Origin: Corallococcus macrosporus
GTDB taxonomy: Bacteria; Myxococcota; Myxococcia; Myxococcales; Myxococcaceae
Direction of reading: 5' to 3'
Length of the DNA stretch: 64,000 bases
Assembly: GCF_017302985.1 (NCBI RefSeq)
Contig: NZ_JAFIMU010000007.1
Coordinates: 2,495,001-2,559,000, forward strand
The notes beneath the pieces are model-generated. The model did no database searches, had not been told where the DNA came from, and saw only the letters and a list, made by a program, of their open reading frames with translations. The translations under genes and the position numbers were made by a program. How positions within the stretch are numbered: position 1 is the stretch's first letter; every line of letters begins with the position of its first letter. Positions 27,950-36,472 of this stretch are shown piece by piece.

Positions 27950-30900
27950 CTAGCCGCTGGAGACCACCCGCAGGGGTTGGGCTGCTTCGCGGGGGGGCTT
28001 CGTGGCGCCGGGCAGCTCCAGGACGTGGGCGCCTTCGGCTTCGAAGTGCTCGCGCAGCCACGGGTGGCAGGTGAAGGCGATGACCTGGTGGGCTTCCGCC
28101 AGCCTCGCGAAGAGCCGCACCGCGCCCCGGGCCCGCTCCGGATCGAAGTTCACCAGCACGTCGTCCGTGATGAGCGGCAGCGCGCCCCGCGTCTCTCCGA
28201 AGTCGCGGATGACGGCCAGCCGGAACGCGAGGAACAGTTGCTCGCGCGTGCCCCGGGACAGCTGCTCCGCGCTCCAGTCCCTGGCACCGTCGCTCACGCG
28301 CAGCTCGCGCGCGTCCCCCGCCGGGATGAAGACGCGGCGGTAGCGTCCCGCCGTCAGCTCGGAGAACAGCTCGCTCGCCAGTTGGATGACGCGGGGCTGC
28401 TGCTCCTCCTCGAACCTCCGGCGCGCGCGGCCCAGCAACGCCAGCGTCAACCGGTCCGCCGCGTAGCGCGTGGCCAGCTCCGCGGCCTTCGCGCGCAGCG
28501 TCTCCTCCTGGATGCGCAGCCGTGACACGCGGTCGTCGTTCTCCCACTGCGACAGCTGCGTCTTCAGGCTGCCCTGCTCCGTGAGCACGGCCTTGTGCCG
28601 CTCGCCCTCGGCCTTGTACCGCTCGCGCAGCGTGGCGAGCTGGTCCTTCAGGCCCGCCTCGCCTCCCGCCGCGTGCACCTCCTCGCGCGCCGCGTTCTCG
28701 CCCATGCCGGTGAGGGCCTGCACCCGCTGGACGTGCTCGCGCACCCGCGACGTCAGCTCCGCGTACCGGCGTGCCTGCACCGCGCGGCGGCGGAAGGTGG
28801 CCTCGTCCTGGCAACCGCCTTCCGCGAGCAGCGCCTCCCACGCCTGGTCCTCGTCCAGCACCAGTTGGTCCAGCCGCGCCTTCTCCGCCAGCAGCTCCCC
28901 GCGCTGACCGTCCAGGTGGCGTTGATCCGCCGCCCGCGAGCGCACCTCCTCCAGCGCCACGGACACCCGCGCGGCCACCGTCTCCGCGGGTCCCGGAGGC
29001 AGGCCCGCGGCCCGCGCCTCCTGGAGCAGCCGCGCCGTCACCGCGTCACACGCGGCCTCCGCGACCGTGAACTCCTCTTCGTCCGTGCGCAGGTCCAGGA
29101 GCCGCTGCCGCAGCGCCGCGGCGTCGCGCCACAGCGTCAGCGCCGAGGCCGCGGACAGGGCCTCCGGGAAGCGGCGCGCGACGAGGAAGGCCACCCACTC
29201 CTCGCGCAGCACCTCCTCGCGTTGATCCGCGCGCAGCCGCGCCTCCTCCACGCGCTGGTCCTCGCGCACCGCCGCGTCCCAGGCCGCGCGCAGCGTGTCC
29301 TCTTCCCTGAGCAGCAGCTCCCGCCGCTCCGCCTGCGTCAGCAGCTCCGCGAGCAGCACCTCCTGCGCGGCCAGGTCCGCCAGCGACGCGCCCGGAGAGA
29401 GTCCCGCCGCGCCGGACGCGTGCAGCAGCTCCCGCTGGAGCAGCTCCTCGCGCGCGCACATCGCCGCCTGCACCGAGCGGAAGCGCTCCTCCTCCTGCTG
29501 CCGCCAGCGATGCCGCGCCGCCTGCGCCTCCAGGCTCGCGTGCCGCGCCGTCTCCACGCGATGGCGCACGAGCAGCAGCAGGCCCACCAGCATCATCCCG
29601 CCCACCATGCACAGCATGCCCACCGTGAGGTTCGCGACCCACGCCGCGAGCAGCGAGAACCCCATCGCCACGACCGCCGCGGCCACCACCCAGGACAGCG
29701 GCAACAGCGAGCGCAGCGGCACCGCGTCGGTGGGCGCCCGCACGCCGTCCATCTGCCGGCGCTGGTCCATGCGCTGCTCGGCCAGCCGCTCCAGGTCGCC
29801 GCGTACCGCGCGCATCCGCCCCACCGCCGCCTGCCGCTGACGCACCTGCGCGGGGCGCTCCTCCGGCAGGGACTCCACCTCCGTTTGTACTCGCGCGAGC
29901 GCCGTCTCCAGTCGCGCCCGCTCCTCGCGCGTGCGCGCCTGTTCCACCTCCACCTGCGCGAGCGCCGCGTCCGCCGCGTCCAGCCTCGCCGCCAGCGACT
30001 CCAGCTCGCCGCGCGCCCGCGCGCCCAGGTCCAGCGCGAGCAGCCCGCCCGCGTCCACCGCGAGGCCCAGCTCCTCCAGCGACTGCTCCAATTGACGCCG
30101 CCGCGACAGGAGCGACGCCCTGCGCGCGGGCAGGGCCCGCAGTTGTTCCGAGTGCCCGGAGTACGTGGCCAGCGCCGTGCGCAGGGACTCGGCGCGCTCG
30201 CGCACGGGCCATGGGGCCGCCAGCCGCTCCCGCGTTTCTTCGATGGGCGCCAGCCGCTCATGCAGCTGCGCCTGCTGCGCCCGGTACGTCTTGCGCCGCT
30301 GGAGCACGTCCTCCAGCCGCGTCTCCGCGCCCGGCGGGAAGGTGTCCAGCACCGGCAGCGTGGCCAGCTCCGCCCGGTCGCGCGCGAGCACCGCCAGGTC
30401 CCCCAGCGCGGACTCCAGCCGCGCGGCGTGGTCCAGCGCGTGCTCCGCCTGCTTGCGCGCCACCTCCAGCGCGTGCCCCTCCGCGATGCGCTCCGCCAGC
30501 CGGTCGCGCGTGGAGAAGTAGAGCGCGGGCCGATCTCCCGCCTCGCGCAGCGCCTGCTGCACGTCCTCCAGTTCCTTCATCACGCGGTTCAGCTCGGGCT
30601 TCTGGCCTCGTGGCGCGTAGAGCCCTTCCGCGTCCTTACGCAGCCGCTCCACCGCTTCGGGCAGCCGCCGCGCGCCCTGCATGCCCGCGGCGAACAGCGC
30701 TTCCGATACGCCGCGCTGCTGCGCGAGCCGCTGGAAGGAGGACAGCTCGTCCAGGCGGAAGGCGAACACCTCGAAGAACAGCTCGCGCGGCACGTCCGCC
30801 AGCGCCTGGTCCAGCAGCGTCTCCGGCAGCGGCTGCCCGTCCGGGCCGCGCACCGTGAGCGTCCCCTCCGACGCGCGCTTCCCTCCGTGGCGGTGCACCA

Positions 30901-31150
30901 CCAGCGGGCCGGACGCCGTCTCCAGCCACAGCTCGCCGCCGAAGAGCGCGCCCTCCGGTTCGTAGCGCTCCGGCTGGCCGCGCTTCTCGAAGCCGAACAG
31001 CACGCCGCGCAGGAACGCGAGCAGCGTGCTCTTGCCGGCCTCGTTGGGGCCGTACAGCAGCGTGAGCCCCGGCCCCGGCGTGCCCGAGTACCCCCGGAAG
31101 TGCCCGAAGCCGTCCACCTGGAAGCGGTTGATGCGCAGGCCCGGCTTCAT
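27950..31150 (-). CDS. YhaN-like SMC/Rad50-type ATPase
   Basis: A 1066-aa AAA ATPase of the SbcC/Rad50-like YhaN family. Walker A is GPNEAGKS (34-41). A Q-loop region and long coiled-coil arms follow. The middle carries two hydrophobic helices (about 470-515), a mark of YhaN rather than SbcC. The C-terminal head has signature-like SRGTREQLFLAFRLA and a Walker B-like LITDDVLVNFD. With its YhaO partner it should form an Mre11-Rad50-like nuclease complex acting on DNA ends, possibly tethered to the membrane. The ATG at 31150 overlaps the YhaO stop (ATGA). A hairpin lies just past its stop. Confidence 0.93.
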   Translation of the reverse strand: MKPGLRINRFQVDGFGHFRGYSGTPGPGLTLLYGPNEAGKSTLLAFLRGVLFGFEKRGQPERYEPEGALFGGELWLETASGPLVVHRHGGKRASEGTLTVRGPDGQPLPETLLDQALADVPRELFFEVFAFRLDELSSFQRLAQQRGVSEALFAAGMQGARRLPEAVERLRKDAEGLYAPRGQKPELNRVMKELEDVQQALREAGDRPALYFSTRDRLAERIAEGHALEVARKQAEHALDHAARLESALGDLAVLARDRAELATLPVLDTFPPGAETRLEDVLQRRKTYRAQQAQLHERLAPIEETRERLAAPWPVRERAESLRTALATYSGHSEQLRALPARRASLLSRRRQLEQSLEELGLAVDAGGLLALDLGARARGELESLAARLDAADAALAQVEVEQARTREERARLETALARVQTEVESLPEERPAQVRQRQAAVGRMRAVRGDLERLAEQRMDQRRQMDGVRAPTDAVPLRSLLPLSWVVAAAVVAMGFSLLAAWVANLTVGMLCMVGGMMLVGLLLLVRHRVETARHASLEAQAARHRWRQQEEERFRSVQAAMCAREELLQRELLHASGAAGLSPGASLADLAAQEVLLAELLTQAERRELLLREEDTLRAAWDAAVREDQRVEEARLRADQREEVLREEWVAFLVARRFPEALSAASALTLWRDAAALRQRLLDLRTDEEEFTVAEAACDAVTARLLQEARAAGLPPGPAETVAARVSVALEEVRSRAADQRHLDGQRGELLAEKARLDQLVLDEDQAWEALLAEGGCQDEATFRRRAVQARRYAELTSRVREHVQRVQALTGMGENAAREEVHAAGGEAGLKDQLATLRERYKAEGERHKAVLTEQGSLKTQLSQWENDDRVSRLRIQEETLRAKAAELATRYAADRLTLALLGRARRRFEEEQQPRVIQLASELFSELTAGRYRRVFIPAGDARELRVSDGARDWSAEQLSRGTREQLFLAFRLAVIRDFGETRGALPLITDDVLVNFDPERARGAVRLFARLAEAHQVIAFTCHPWLREHFEAEGAHVLELPGATKPPREAAQPLRVVSSG

Positions 31151-32397
31151 GATGCCTCCTCGTGGAGCTGCTCCACGCCGCGCTGTCCCGCCTGCGCCAC
31201 CAGCTCCGGCCGGGGCGTCTCCAGCGCATCCACGCCCAGCCGCTTGAGCCGCTGCCCCAGCGTCGTCAGGTCCTCGTCGTCCCACAGCGACGCGAGCGCC
31301 GCGTCGTCGTGCGACAGCGCCTGCGCTTCGTCCAGCAGCGTGCCCAGGAAGCCGCCCCCGGAGCGCACCGCCTCCAGGTCCACCTCTGGCCGGCTGCCGT
31401 CCTTCAGCGACTCCAGCAGCACCGGCGGGTGCGCCCGCGCCAGGCGCTCGCGCAGGTCCGCTTCCAGTTGACCGCGCGCCCCGGGACGCGCGAGCTCCCG
31501 GTGCAGCGGACCGCGTCCGGCCAGCGTGAGGCGCACCGCGTGCCCGTCGAAGTCCTCCGCGCAGCGCGACTCCACCACCTCCGTGGCCACCGCCTGGAGC
31601 ATGTCCAGCGACGTGACACCCGCGAGCGGCACGTCCAGCCGGTGCCAGCGCACGCGGTCCACCGGCACGAACCTGCGGCGCGCGACGCCGTCCTCCACGT
31701 CCACCACCACGCAGCCGCGCTCGCCCGTCTCGTGGACGTGCCGGCCCTGCGGGTTGCCCGGGTACACCGCCACGCCGCCGCCGGGCAGCAGGTGCTCCGC
31801 GCGCGTGTGCACGTGGCCCAGGGCCCAGTAGTCCAGCCCGCCCGCCGCCAGGTCCGCGGCCGTGCAGGGCGCGTAGTTCGCGTGGCCCGCGTCACCGCCC
31901 AGGTTCGCGTGCAACAGGCCCACGCTGAAGTGCTCGCCGGTGCGGCGGAAGCGCGCGGACAGGTTCTCGCGCACCTCCACGTCCGGATAGGACACGCCCT
32001 GCACGTGGCACAGCCTGCGGCCCTCGCGCCGCACCTCCACGTCCTCCCACTCCGGGCCGAACACCTTCACCGACGAGGGCAGCCCCAGTGTGCCGGTGTC
32101 GCCGCTCAGCGGATCATGGTTGCCGTGGACGATGAAGGTCTGGATGCCCGCGCGGTCCAGCCTTGCCAGCTCCGTGCGCAGCGCCAGCCGGGCGCGCACC
32201 GAGCGGTCCTTCACGTCGAACAGATCCCCGGCCAGGAGGAGGAACGTCACGCGCTCCCGCAGACACACGTCCACGATGCGCGCGAGGGCATGGAAGGTGG
32301 ACTGCTGGAAGCGCTCCAGGAGCGGGCCGTGCGTGGCCACGCCTCGGAACGGCGTGTCCAGGTGGAGATCCGCGGCGTGCACGAAGGAGAAGCGCAT
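31147..32397 (-). CDS. YhaO-like metallophosphoesterase DNA nuclease
   Basis: A 416-aa SbcD/Mre11-like calcineurin-fold phosphoesterase. Di-metal motifs are in order: ADLHLD (residues 9-14), LAGDLFD (about 56-62), VHGNHDPL (about 93-100) and GHVHTR (about 197-202). A C-terminal capping domain follows. It is the first gene of a coupled pair with the YhaN-like ATPase, and the 4-nt overlap supports equimolar synthesis. The pair is expected to process DNA ends. It lies about 3 kb upstream of the retron cassette but is separated from it by an unrelated gene. Confidence 0.93.
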   Translation of the reverse strand: MRFSFVHAADLHLDTPFRGVATHGPLLERFQQSTFHALARIVDVCLRERVTFLLLAGDLFDVKDRSVRARLALRTELARLDRAGIQTFIVHGNHDPLSGDTGTLGLPSSVKVFGPEWEDVEVRREGRRLCHVQGVSYPDVEVRENLSARFRRTGEHFSVGLLHANLGGDAGHANYAPCTAADLAAGGLDYWALGHVHTRAEHLLPGGGVAVYPGNPQGRHVHETGERGCVVVDVEDGVARRRFVPVDRVRWHRLDVPLAGVTSLDMLQAVATEVVESRCAEDFDGHAVRLTLAGRGPLHRELARPGARGQLEADLRERLARAHPPVLLESLKDGSRPEVDLEAVRSGGGFLGTLLDEAQALSHDDAALASLWDDEDLTTLGQRLKRLGVDALETPRPELVAQAGQRGVEQLHEEAS

Positions 32398-32587
32398 CGT
32401 GCGGGCAACGTACCCGAGTCCCGCCGTCTACCCGACTTTCCCACCCCGAAGGGTGATGCACCGGTGGACACAGAGGACGTCCTGGGGTCGCACGCGGAGT
32501 CCACCGCGCGAAACCCGGCACGTTGGGGGCGCGGGCGTCCCGGTCAGGGTCCGCCCGCGCCGTCCCGAGGTGCCGGTGCATCGAGGC

Positions 32588-33091
32588 CTAGCGGGTGGTC
32601 TCGTTGCCCGAGCCGCCCATGTCGCCGCCCGTGCCGCTGCCGGTGGTGTTGTTGCCACCGGACGAGCCCATGTCGCTGCCGGAGCCGCTCGTGTCGGAGC
32701 CTGGCGTCATGGATCCGCCCGTGGTGCTGCCCGAGCCGCCGGAGCCCTCCATGCCGGAGCCCTCCATGCCGGAGCCCTCCATGCCGGAGCCGCCCATCGA
32801 GCCACCCGAGCCACCCGTGCCCGCGTCACCGCCCGAGCCGCCGGTTCCCTGGTCCATCGTGGAGCCCGTGCCCGCGCCGGAGCTGCCGCCCGAACCCACG
32901 CCCTGTTCACCCGACATGCCGGAGCCGGAGCCGCCGGTTCCCTGTCCGCTCTCGGAGCCGCTCGTGCCGCCCTGCTGCGAGGCGCCGGAGCCCCCCATGC
33001 CTTCCTGCGAACGGTCACGGCTCTGACAACCCGTCAGCGTCATCGCACCCGCCACCGCGCCCAGCACCAGCCATTGCGCAAAGCCCTTCAT
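32588..33091 (-). CDS. Gly/Ser-rich lipoprotein
   Basis: A 167-aa predicted lipoprotein. The signal peptide ends in the lipobox LTGC (Cys about residue 21), and the mature part is almost entirely Gly, Ser, Thr and Met with short motifs of GSG type. It includes three exact MEGSG units encoded by 15-bp tandem repeats. Such low-complexity lipoproteins are presumably disordered on the cell surface or in the periplasm; no function can be inferred. The start at 33091 (MKGFAQ) begins the signal peptide directly. Codon choice is GC-rich like its neighbours. Confidence 0.8.
   Translation of the reverse strand: MKGFAQWLVLGAVAGAMTLTGCQSRDRSQEGMGGSGASQQGGTSGSESGQGTGGSGSGMSGEQGVGSGGSSGAGTGSTMDQGTGGSGGDAGTGGSGGSMGGSGMEGSGMEGSGMEGSGGSGSTTGGSMTPGSDTSGSGSDMGSSGGNNTTGSGTGGDMGGSGNETTR
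32741..32785 (-). repeat. Three exact 15-bp tandem repeats in the lipoprotein gene
   Basis: The plus-strand unit GGAGCCCTCCATGCC is repeated three times without change at 32741, 32756 and 32771, with a diverging fourth copy. It encodes in-frame five-residue units, so copy-number change would alter protein length without a frameshift. Confidence 0.9.
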
Positions 33092-33238
33092 GTCGAACCC
33101 CCGTGTTGGTTGTGACGAACCCAAGGCTGGGGGTGCGACAGCGTGGGAGCATCGTCCGCGGGCTCATCGTGAGCGGGCCGCCCGTCCCACGGGCCAAGGG
33201 GTGGGCGCTCGACAGGCCGCACGCCGGAGCGCGGCTTC

Positions 33239-34198
33239 TCAGGCCTCTCGCCGCAGCACGAGCAGCGCGTACTCCAGGCCGCCGTCGAGCAGGCCCTGCT
33301 GCAGCCACAGGTGCTCGCGCCGCGACTCCGCGCGCACGGCGTTGAGCGCGGCGCGCAGGCTGCGTGCGTCGGCGGGGCCCCGGTCCAGGTGCTCGTGGAC
33401 GAGCAGCTCCGAGCTCAGCGTCCAGAAGCCCACCGCCCTCGCGGACACGTCGTCATGGGCCTCCAGCTCCAGGCCCGCCGCGTGCGCGTCGGCGAGGAAC
33501 GCGCTCACGCTGCCCAGTTGCTTGCGCCACGCGTCCTCGGACGGGTGCAAGGCATTGCGGCGCACCCAGAAGCAGTCCGCGACGGCCAGCACCCCGCCGG
33601 GCTTGAGCCGCGCGTGCACGCCGCGCAGCCAGTCCGCGCGGGGCAGGGCGCAGGTGTTCTCCACGGCGATGACGGCGTCGTAGCACTCGCGATGCCGGGG
33701 CGGCTCGCCGGTGCACAGCTTGGGCTGCACGTTCGCGCCCATGCCCGCCTCGTGCACGAACCGGCGCACCTGCTCCAGGTGCGTGGGCACCGTCACCATC
33801 GCGGTCACCCGCGCGTGGTGCTCCTGGGCCCAGTACAGCGCGCTGCCGCCCAGGACGCTGCCCGCGTCCAGCACGTCGCCGCCGCCGGCGAACGGGCCCA
33901 TGGCGCGCGCCAGCTCCGCGAGCAGCGCTTCCTGCGAGCCGCGCAGGCGCTCGCGCAGCTCCGGCGCCGGCGTGCCGGGCGGAGGCAGCCGGTCCACCAG
34001 CCCCGTGTGGCAGTACACCCGGGGCCCGGGGCCCTGGCGGGCCAGGCCGCGCGCGGCGAGGGACTCGTGGTAGGTCCACACGTCCACGGGCGTGAGCAGC
34101 GACGGGCCCGTGCTGGACGGCACCGCTGCTTCATTCGCTTCCCGCGAGCGCGTCAGGGACGGGGACGGGGGCGGGATGGAGGCGCTCAGGGGCTTCAT
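33239..34198 (-). CDS. SAM-dependent methyltransferase
   Basis: A 319-aa class I methyltransferase. The SAM-binding motif I is VLDAGSVLGGSALYWAQ (about 105-121), with an acidic motif further on and the LKPGGVLAVADCF strand-loop typical of small-molecule C- or O-methyltransferases. The first 40 residues are Ser/Pro-rich and probably disordered. Its ATG overlaps the stop of the histidine-kinase gene by 4 nt (34195-34198), so the two are coupled. This is an unusual partnership that may mean a signalling-linked modification or a metabolite pathway. The substrate is unknown. Confidence 0.85.
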   Translation of the reverse strand: MKPLSASIPPPSPSLTRSREANEAAVPSSTGPSLLTPVDVWTYHESLAARGLARQGPGPRVYCHTGLVDRLPPPGTPAPELRERLRGSQEALLAELARAMGPFAGGGDVLDAGSVLGGSALYWAQEHHARVTAMVTVPTHLEQVRRFVHEAGMGANVQPKLCTGEPPRHRECYDAVIAVENTCALPRADWLRGVHARLKPGGVLAVADCFWVRRNALHPSEDAWRKQLGSVSAFLADAHAAGLELEAHDDVSARAVGFWTLSSELLVHEHLDRGPADARSLRAALNAVRAESRREHLWLQQGLLDGGLEYALLVLRREA

Positions 34199-35550
34199 TG
34201 GTACTCCCGGGGCAGCAGGATGCGGAGCAGGGCGCCGCCGCCCGGTCCGTTGTTCCGGTGCAGCAGGCCGCCGCTGGCGCGCAGCAGGCACTCGCTGGTG
34301 TAGAGACCCAGTCCCGTGCCCTGGGACTTGGTCGTGTAGAGCTCCTCCGCGGGCGCGTTGAGGCGCTCCGGAGGGAAGCCGGGACCGTCGTCCTCGATGA
34401 GCACTTCCAGGCGCCCGCTGAGCGGCTCGGTGCGCGCACGGATGTAGACACGGGACGCGCCCTGTTCGCCATTGCCCTCGCAGGCGTTGACGACCAGGTT
34501 CTCCACCACCCGGCGCAGCGTGAGCGGACCGCCGCGCAAGAGCGCGCGAGGCGGCCCCGGCGGCTCCAGCTCCACGTGGATGTCCACGTACGGAAAGCGC
34601 AGCGACACCTGGGCCTGCACGGACTCCAGCACCAGCCCCAGGTCCACGGCCTCCGGCTCCGTGCCGGCGAAGCGGCGGCTCTTGGCGCGCACCTCCTTCA
34701 CCATCTCCTGGAGCTGCCGCAGGCTGTCCTGGAGCTGGCGCGCCTGGTCCTCGAAGCCGTTGCGCGCGAGCAGGCCGCGCTGCGTGCCGAACGCCTTCAT
34801 CATGTCCGCGGCGGTGCCGGCCTCGTGCAGCGCCTGGTCCATGACCTGGTGGTGGCCGAGGATTTCCGCCATCGCCTGGGTGAGGCGGCCCACGTCGCGC
34901 TCCTGCTGCTCCACCAGTTGCGCGTGCACGGCGGCGCGCAGGCGCTCCGCGTCCGCGCGGGCGCGGTCGTAGCGCACGGCGAGCGCGCCCAGGTACAGCT
35001 CCCCCATCAGCGCGGCGGGGCCCACGACGGCGAAGAGGACCGCGTGCTGGAAGCTCCGCCCCAGGAGCAGCGCGCCCAGCAGGGCCGCGAGCGTGCCCAC
35101 CGCGAGGAAGGGCTCGCGCCACGTGACGCGGTAGCGGCGGCCGTGCACGGCGGTGGTGCCGATGAGCAGCACGCCGAAGACGAGCGCCCCGGGCAGCTCC
35201 GCGAGCGCCATGAGGCTCGCGAGGAAGAAGTGCAGGAGCGCCAGGCCCGGCAGCCACGCGAGCCAGCCCCCCGCGGCCACGCGTCTGCGGCGCGCGTGCA
35301 CCCAGGCGAAGGCGACGCGGTGGATGGCGCACGGCAGGAAGCACGCGAGCGCGGGCGTGAGGGGCACGGCGAGGAAGGCGTGCACGCCGGGCGCCCACGC
35401 GACGACGCCCACGAGCGCCGAGCCCCGCAGGAGGAAGCCCGCGAGCGGACGCACGCGCAGCGAGGCGAGGAGCCGGCCCGCGTCCTGGGCGCGCATCCAG
35501 CGCCGGAAGGCGGCCACGCCACGGCACGAGGACACGGGCGGGGACTTCAT
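34195..35550 (-). CDS. Membrane sensor histidine kinase
   Basis: A 451-aa kinase with about six hydrophobic helices in its first 200 residues forming the sensor. A cytoplasmic helical dimerisation segment follows, with a non-standard H-box (EILGHHQVMDQALH). The HATPase domain has N-box VVENLVVNACEG, G1 EDDGPGFP and G2 GTGLGLYTSE. No response regulator is adjacent. The gene overlaps the downstream methyltransferase by 4 nt. The start at MKSPPV (35550) has a purine-rich upstream region and avoids an implausible Arg-rich extension. Confidence 0.9.
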   Translation of the reverse strand: MKSPPVSSCRGVAAFRRWMRAQDAGRLLASLRVRPLAGFLLRGSALVGVVAWAPGVHAFLAVPLTPALACFLPCAIHRVAFAWVHARRRRVAAGGWLAWLPGLALLHFFLASLMALAELPGALVFGVLLIGTTAVHGRRYRVTWREPFLAVGTLAALLGALLLGRSFQHAVLFAVVGPAALMGELYLGALAVRYDRARADAERLRAAVHAQLVEQQERDVGRLTQAMAEILGHHQVMDQALHEAGTAADMMKAFGTQRGLLARNGFEDQARQLQDSLRQLQEMVKEVRAKSRRFAGTEPEAVDLGLVLESVQAQVSLRFPYVDIHVELEPPGPPRALLRGGPLTLRRVVENLVVNACEGNGEQGASRVYIRARTEPLSGRLEVLIEDDGPGFPPERLNAPAEELYTTKSQGTGLGLYTSECLLRASGGLLHRNNGPGGGALLRILLPREYQ

Positions 35551-35670
35551 GCGCGCGCTCCGGTGCACGGCGGCAACGCGGCGGCGTGGGCATGGCGATG
35601 CCTGGACGGACGCGGGTCTCCGCGATGTGGACGCATGCTGGTCAACCCCCCGGCACCAGGCACAGCCCTC

Positions 35671-35796
35671 GACAGGGGGAAGCAAAAGGCGCCGGGGACC
35701 TCCCGGTCAAACGCGGGGGCCCGGACACTGTTGGCCAGTCCGCTGGCCCTGGCTTCCAGGCCAGGAGGGAGCGCGGCCCGGTGGAATCCCCCTGTC
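35671..35796. repeat. Widely spaced 10-bp inverted repeat in divergent intergenic region
   Basis: GACAGGGGGA at 35671-35680 and its exact complement at 35787-35796 lie 106 bp apart between the divergent histidine-kinase and ferritin-like genes. The 297-bp gap (35551-35847) otherwise holds only GC-rich sequence with a small CCTGGC/GCCAGG stem; no promoter motif is clear. It could be a paired binding site or chance. Confidence 0.35.
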
Positions 35797-35847
35797 CGGC
35801 GCGACAGTGCTTGGGCGGTCACACGGGGCGCGATAGAGGGGCGCCCC

Positions 35848-36468
35848 ATGCGTGACAGAATCCAGTCGGTCTTGCGGCAGCTGGTTCAGGTTCCGGAGTT
35901 GGAAGTGCGGTGGCTGCACACGGTGTCGCTGCTGGAGTTCATTGGAGCGCGGAAGATTTCGCGCACGGTGGCGGACCGGCATCCGTCGCTGGAGGTGCTG
36001 GGGCACCTGGCGGACGAGACGCGCCACGCGTTCACGTTCAAGCGGCTGGCCTGTGAAGTGGCGGGCCGCGAGGACGTGACGGAGTTCCTGAGCGTGGGCG
36101 CGGCGTCCGCGTGGTTCCAGTCGTTGGACCGGCAGCTGGCGGAGTGGGTGACGGGGGTGACGGGGACGGCGGACGTGTACCTGCACTACCTGCTCACGAC
36201 GGCGGTGGTGGAGCGCCGGGCGATGGTGCTCTACCCGCTCTACAAGGCGGCCACGAAGCACGCGGTGGTGCGCGAGGAGCTGGGGCGCGTGGTGGTGGAG
36301 GAGCAGTCCCACCGCCGAGCCATCGAGGACGCCTGTCAGCAGCGCCTGGAGAAGGCGGGCGTGACGCTGGAGCCCGCGCTCGCGCTGGAGGAGCGCCTGT
36401 TCGAAACGTTCCTCACCCAGTTGGAGAAGGACGTGGCCCAGGCGCTCGCGGGAGCCCAGGCGGCCTGA
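35848..36468 (+). CDS. Ferritin-like di-iron protein
   Basis: A 206-aa all-helical protein. The ligand pattern of the ferritin-like four-helix bundle is complete: E30 on helix 1, E57-x-x-H60 on helix 2, E122 on helix 3 and E152-x-x-H155 on helix 4. That set would hold a di-iron centre, as in di-iron oxygenases, rubrerythrin-like or heme-oxygenase-like proteins. The substrate is unknown. The ATG at 35848 is the only sensible start; longer frames run through the antisense of the kinase gene. Its stop is 4 bp from the stop of the convergent methylase-like gene. Confidence 0.78.
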   Translation: MRDRIQSVLRQLVQVPELEVRWLHTVSLLEFIGARKISRTVADRHPSLEVLGHLADETRHAFTFKRLACEVAGREDVTEFLSVGAASAWFQSLDRQLAEWVTGVTGTADVYLHYLLTTAVVERRAMVLYPLYKAATKHAVVREELGRVVVEEQSHRRAIEDACQQRLEKAGVTLEPALALEERLFETFLTQLEKDVAQALAGAQAA

Positions 36469-36472
36469 GCCG

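Noticed and set aside
32741-32785. CRISPR-like repeat
   Set aside because: The repeats are directly adjacent 15-mers without spacers and are in-frame coding sequence.
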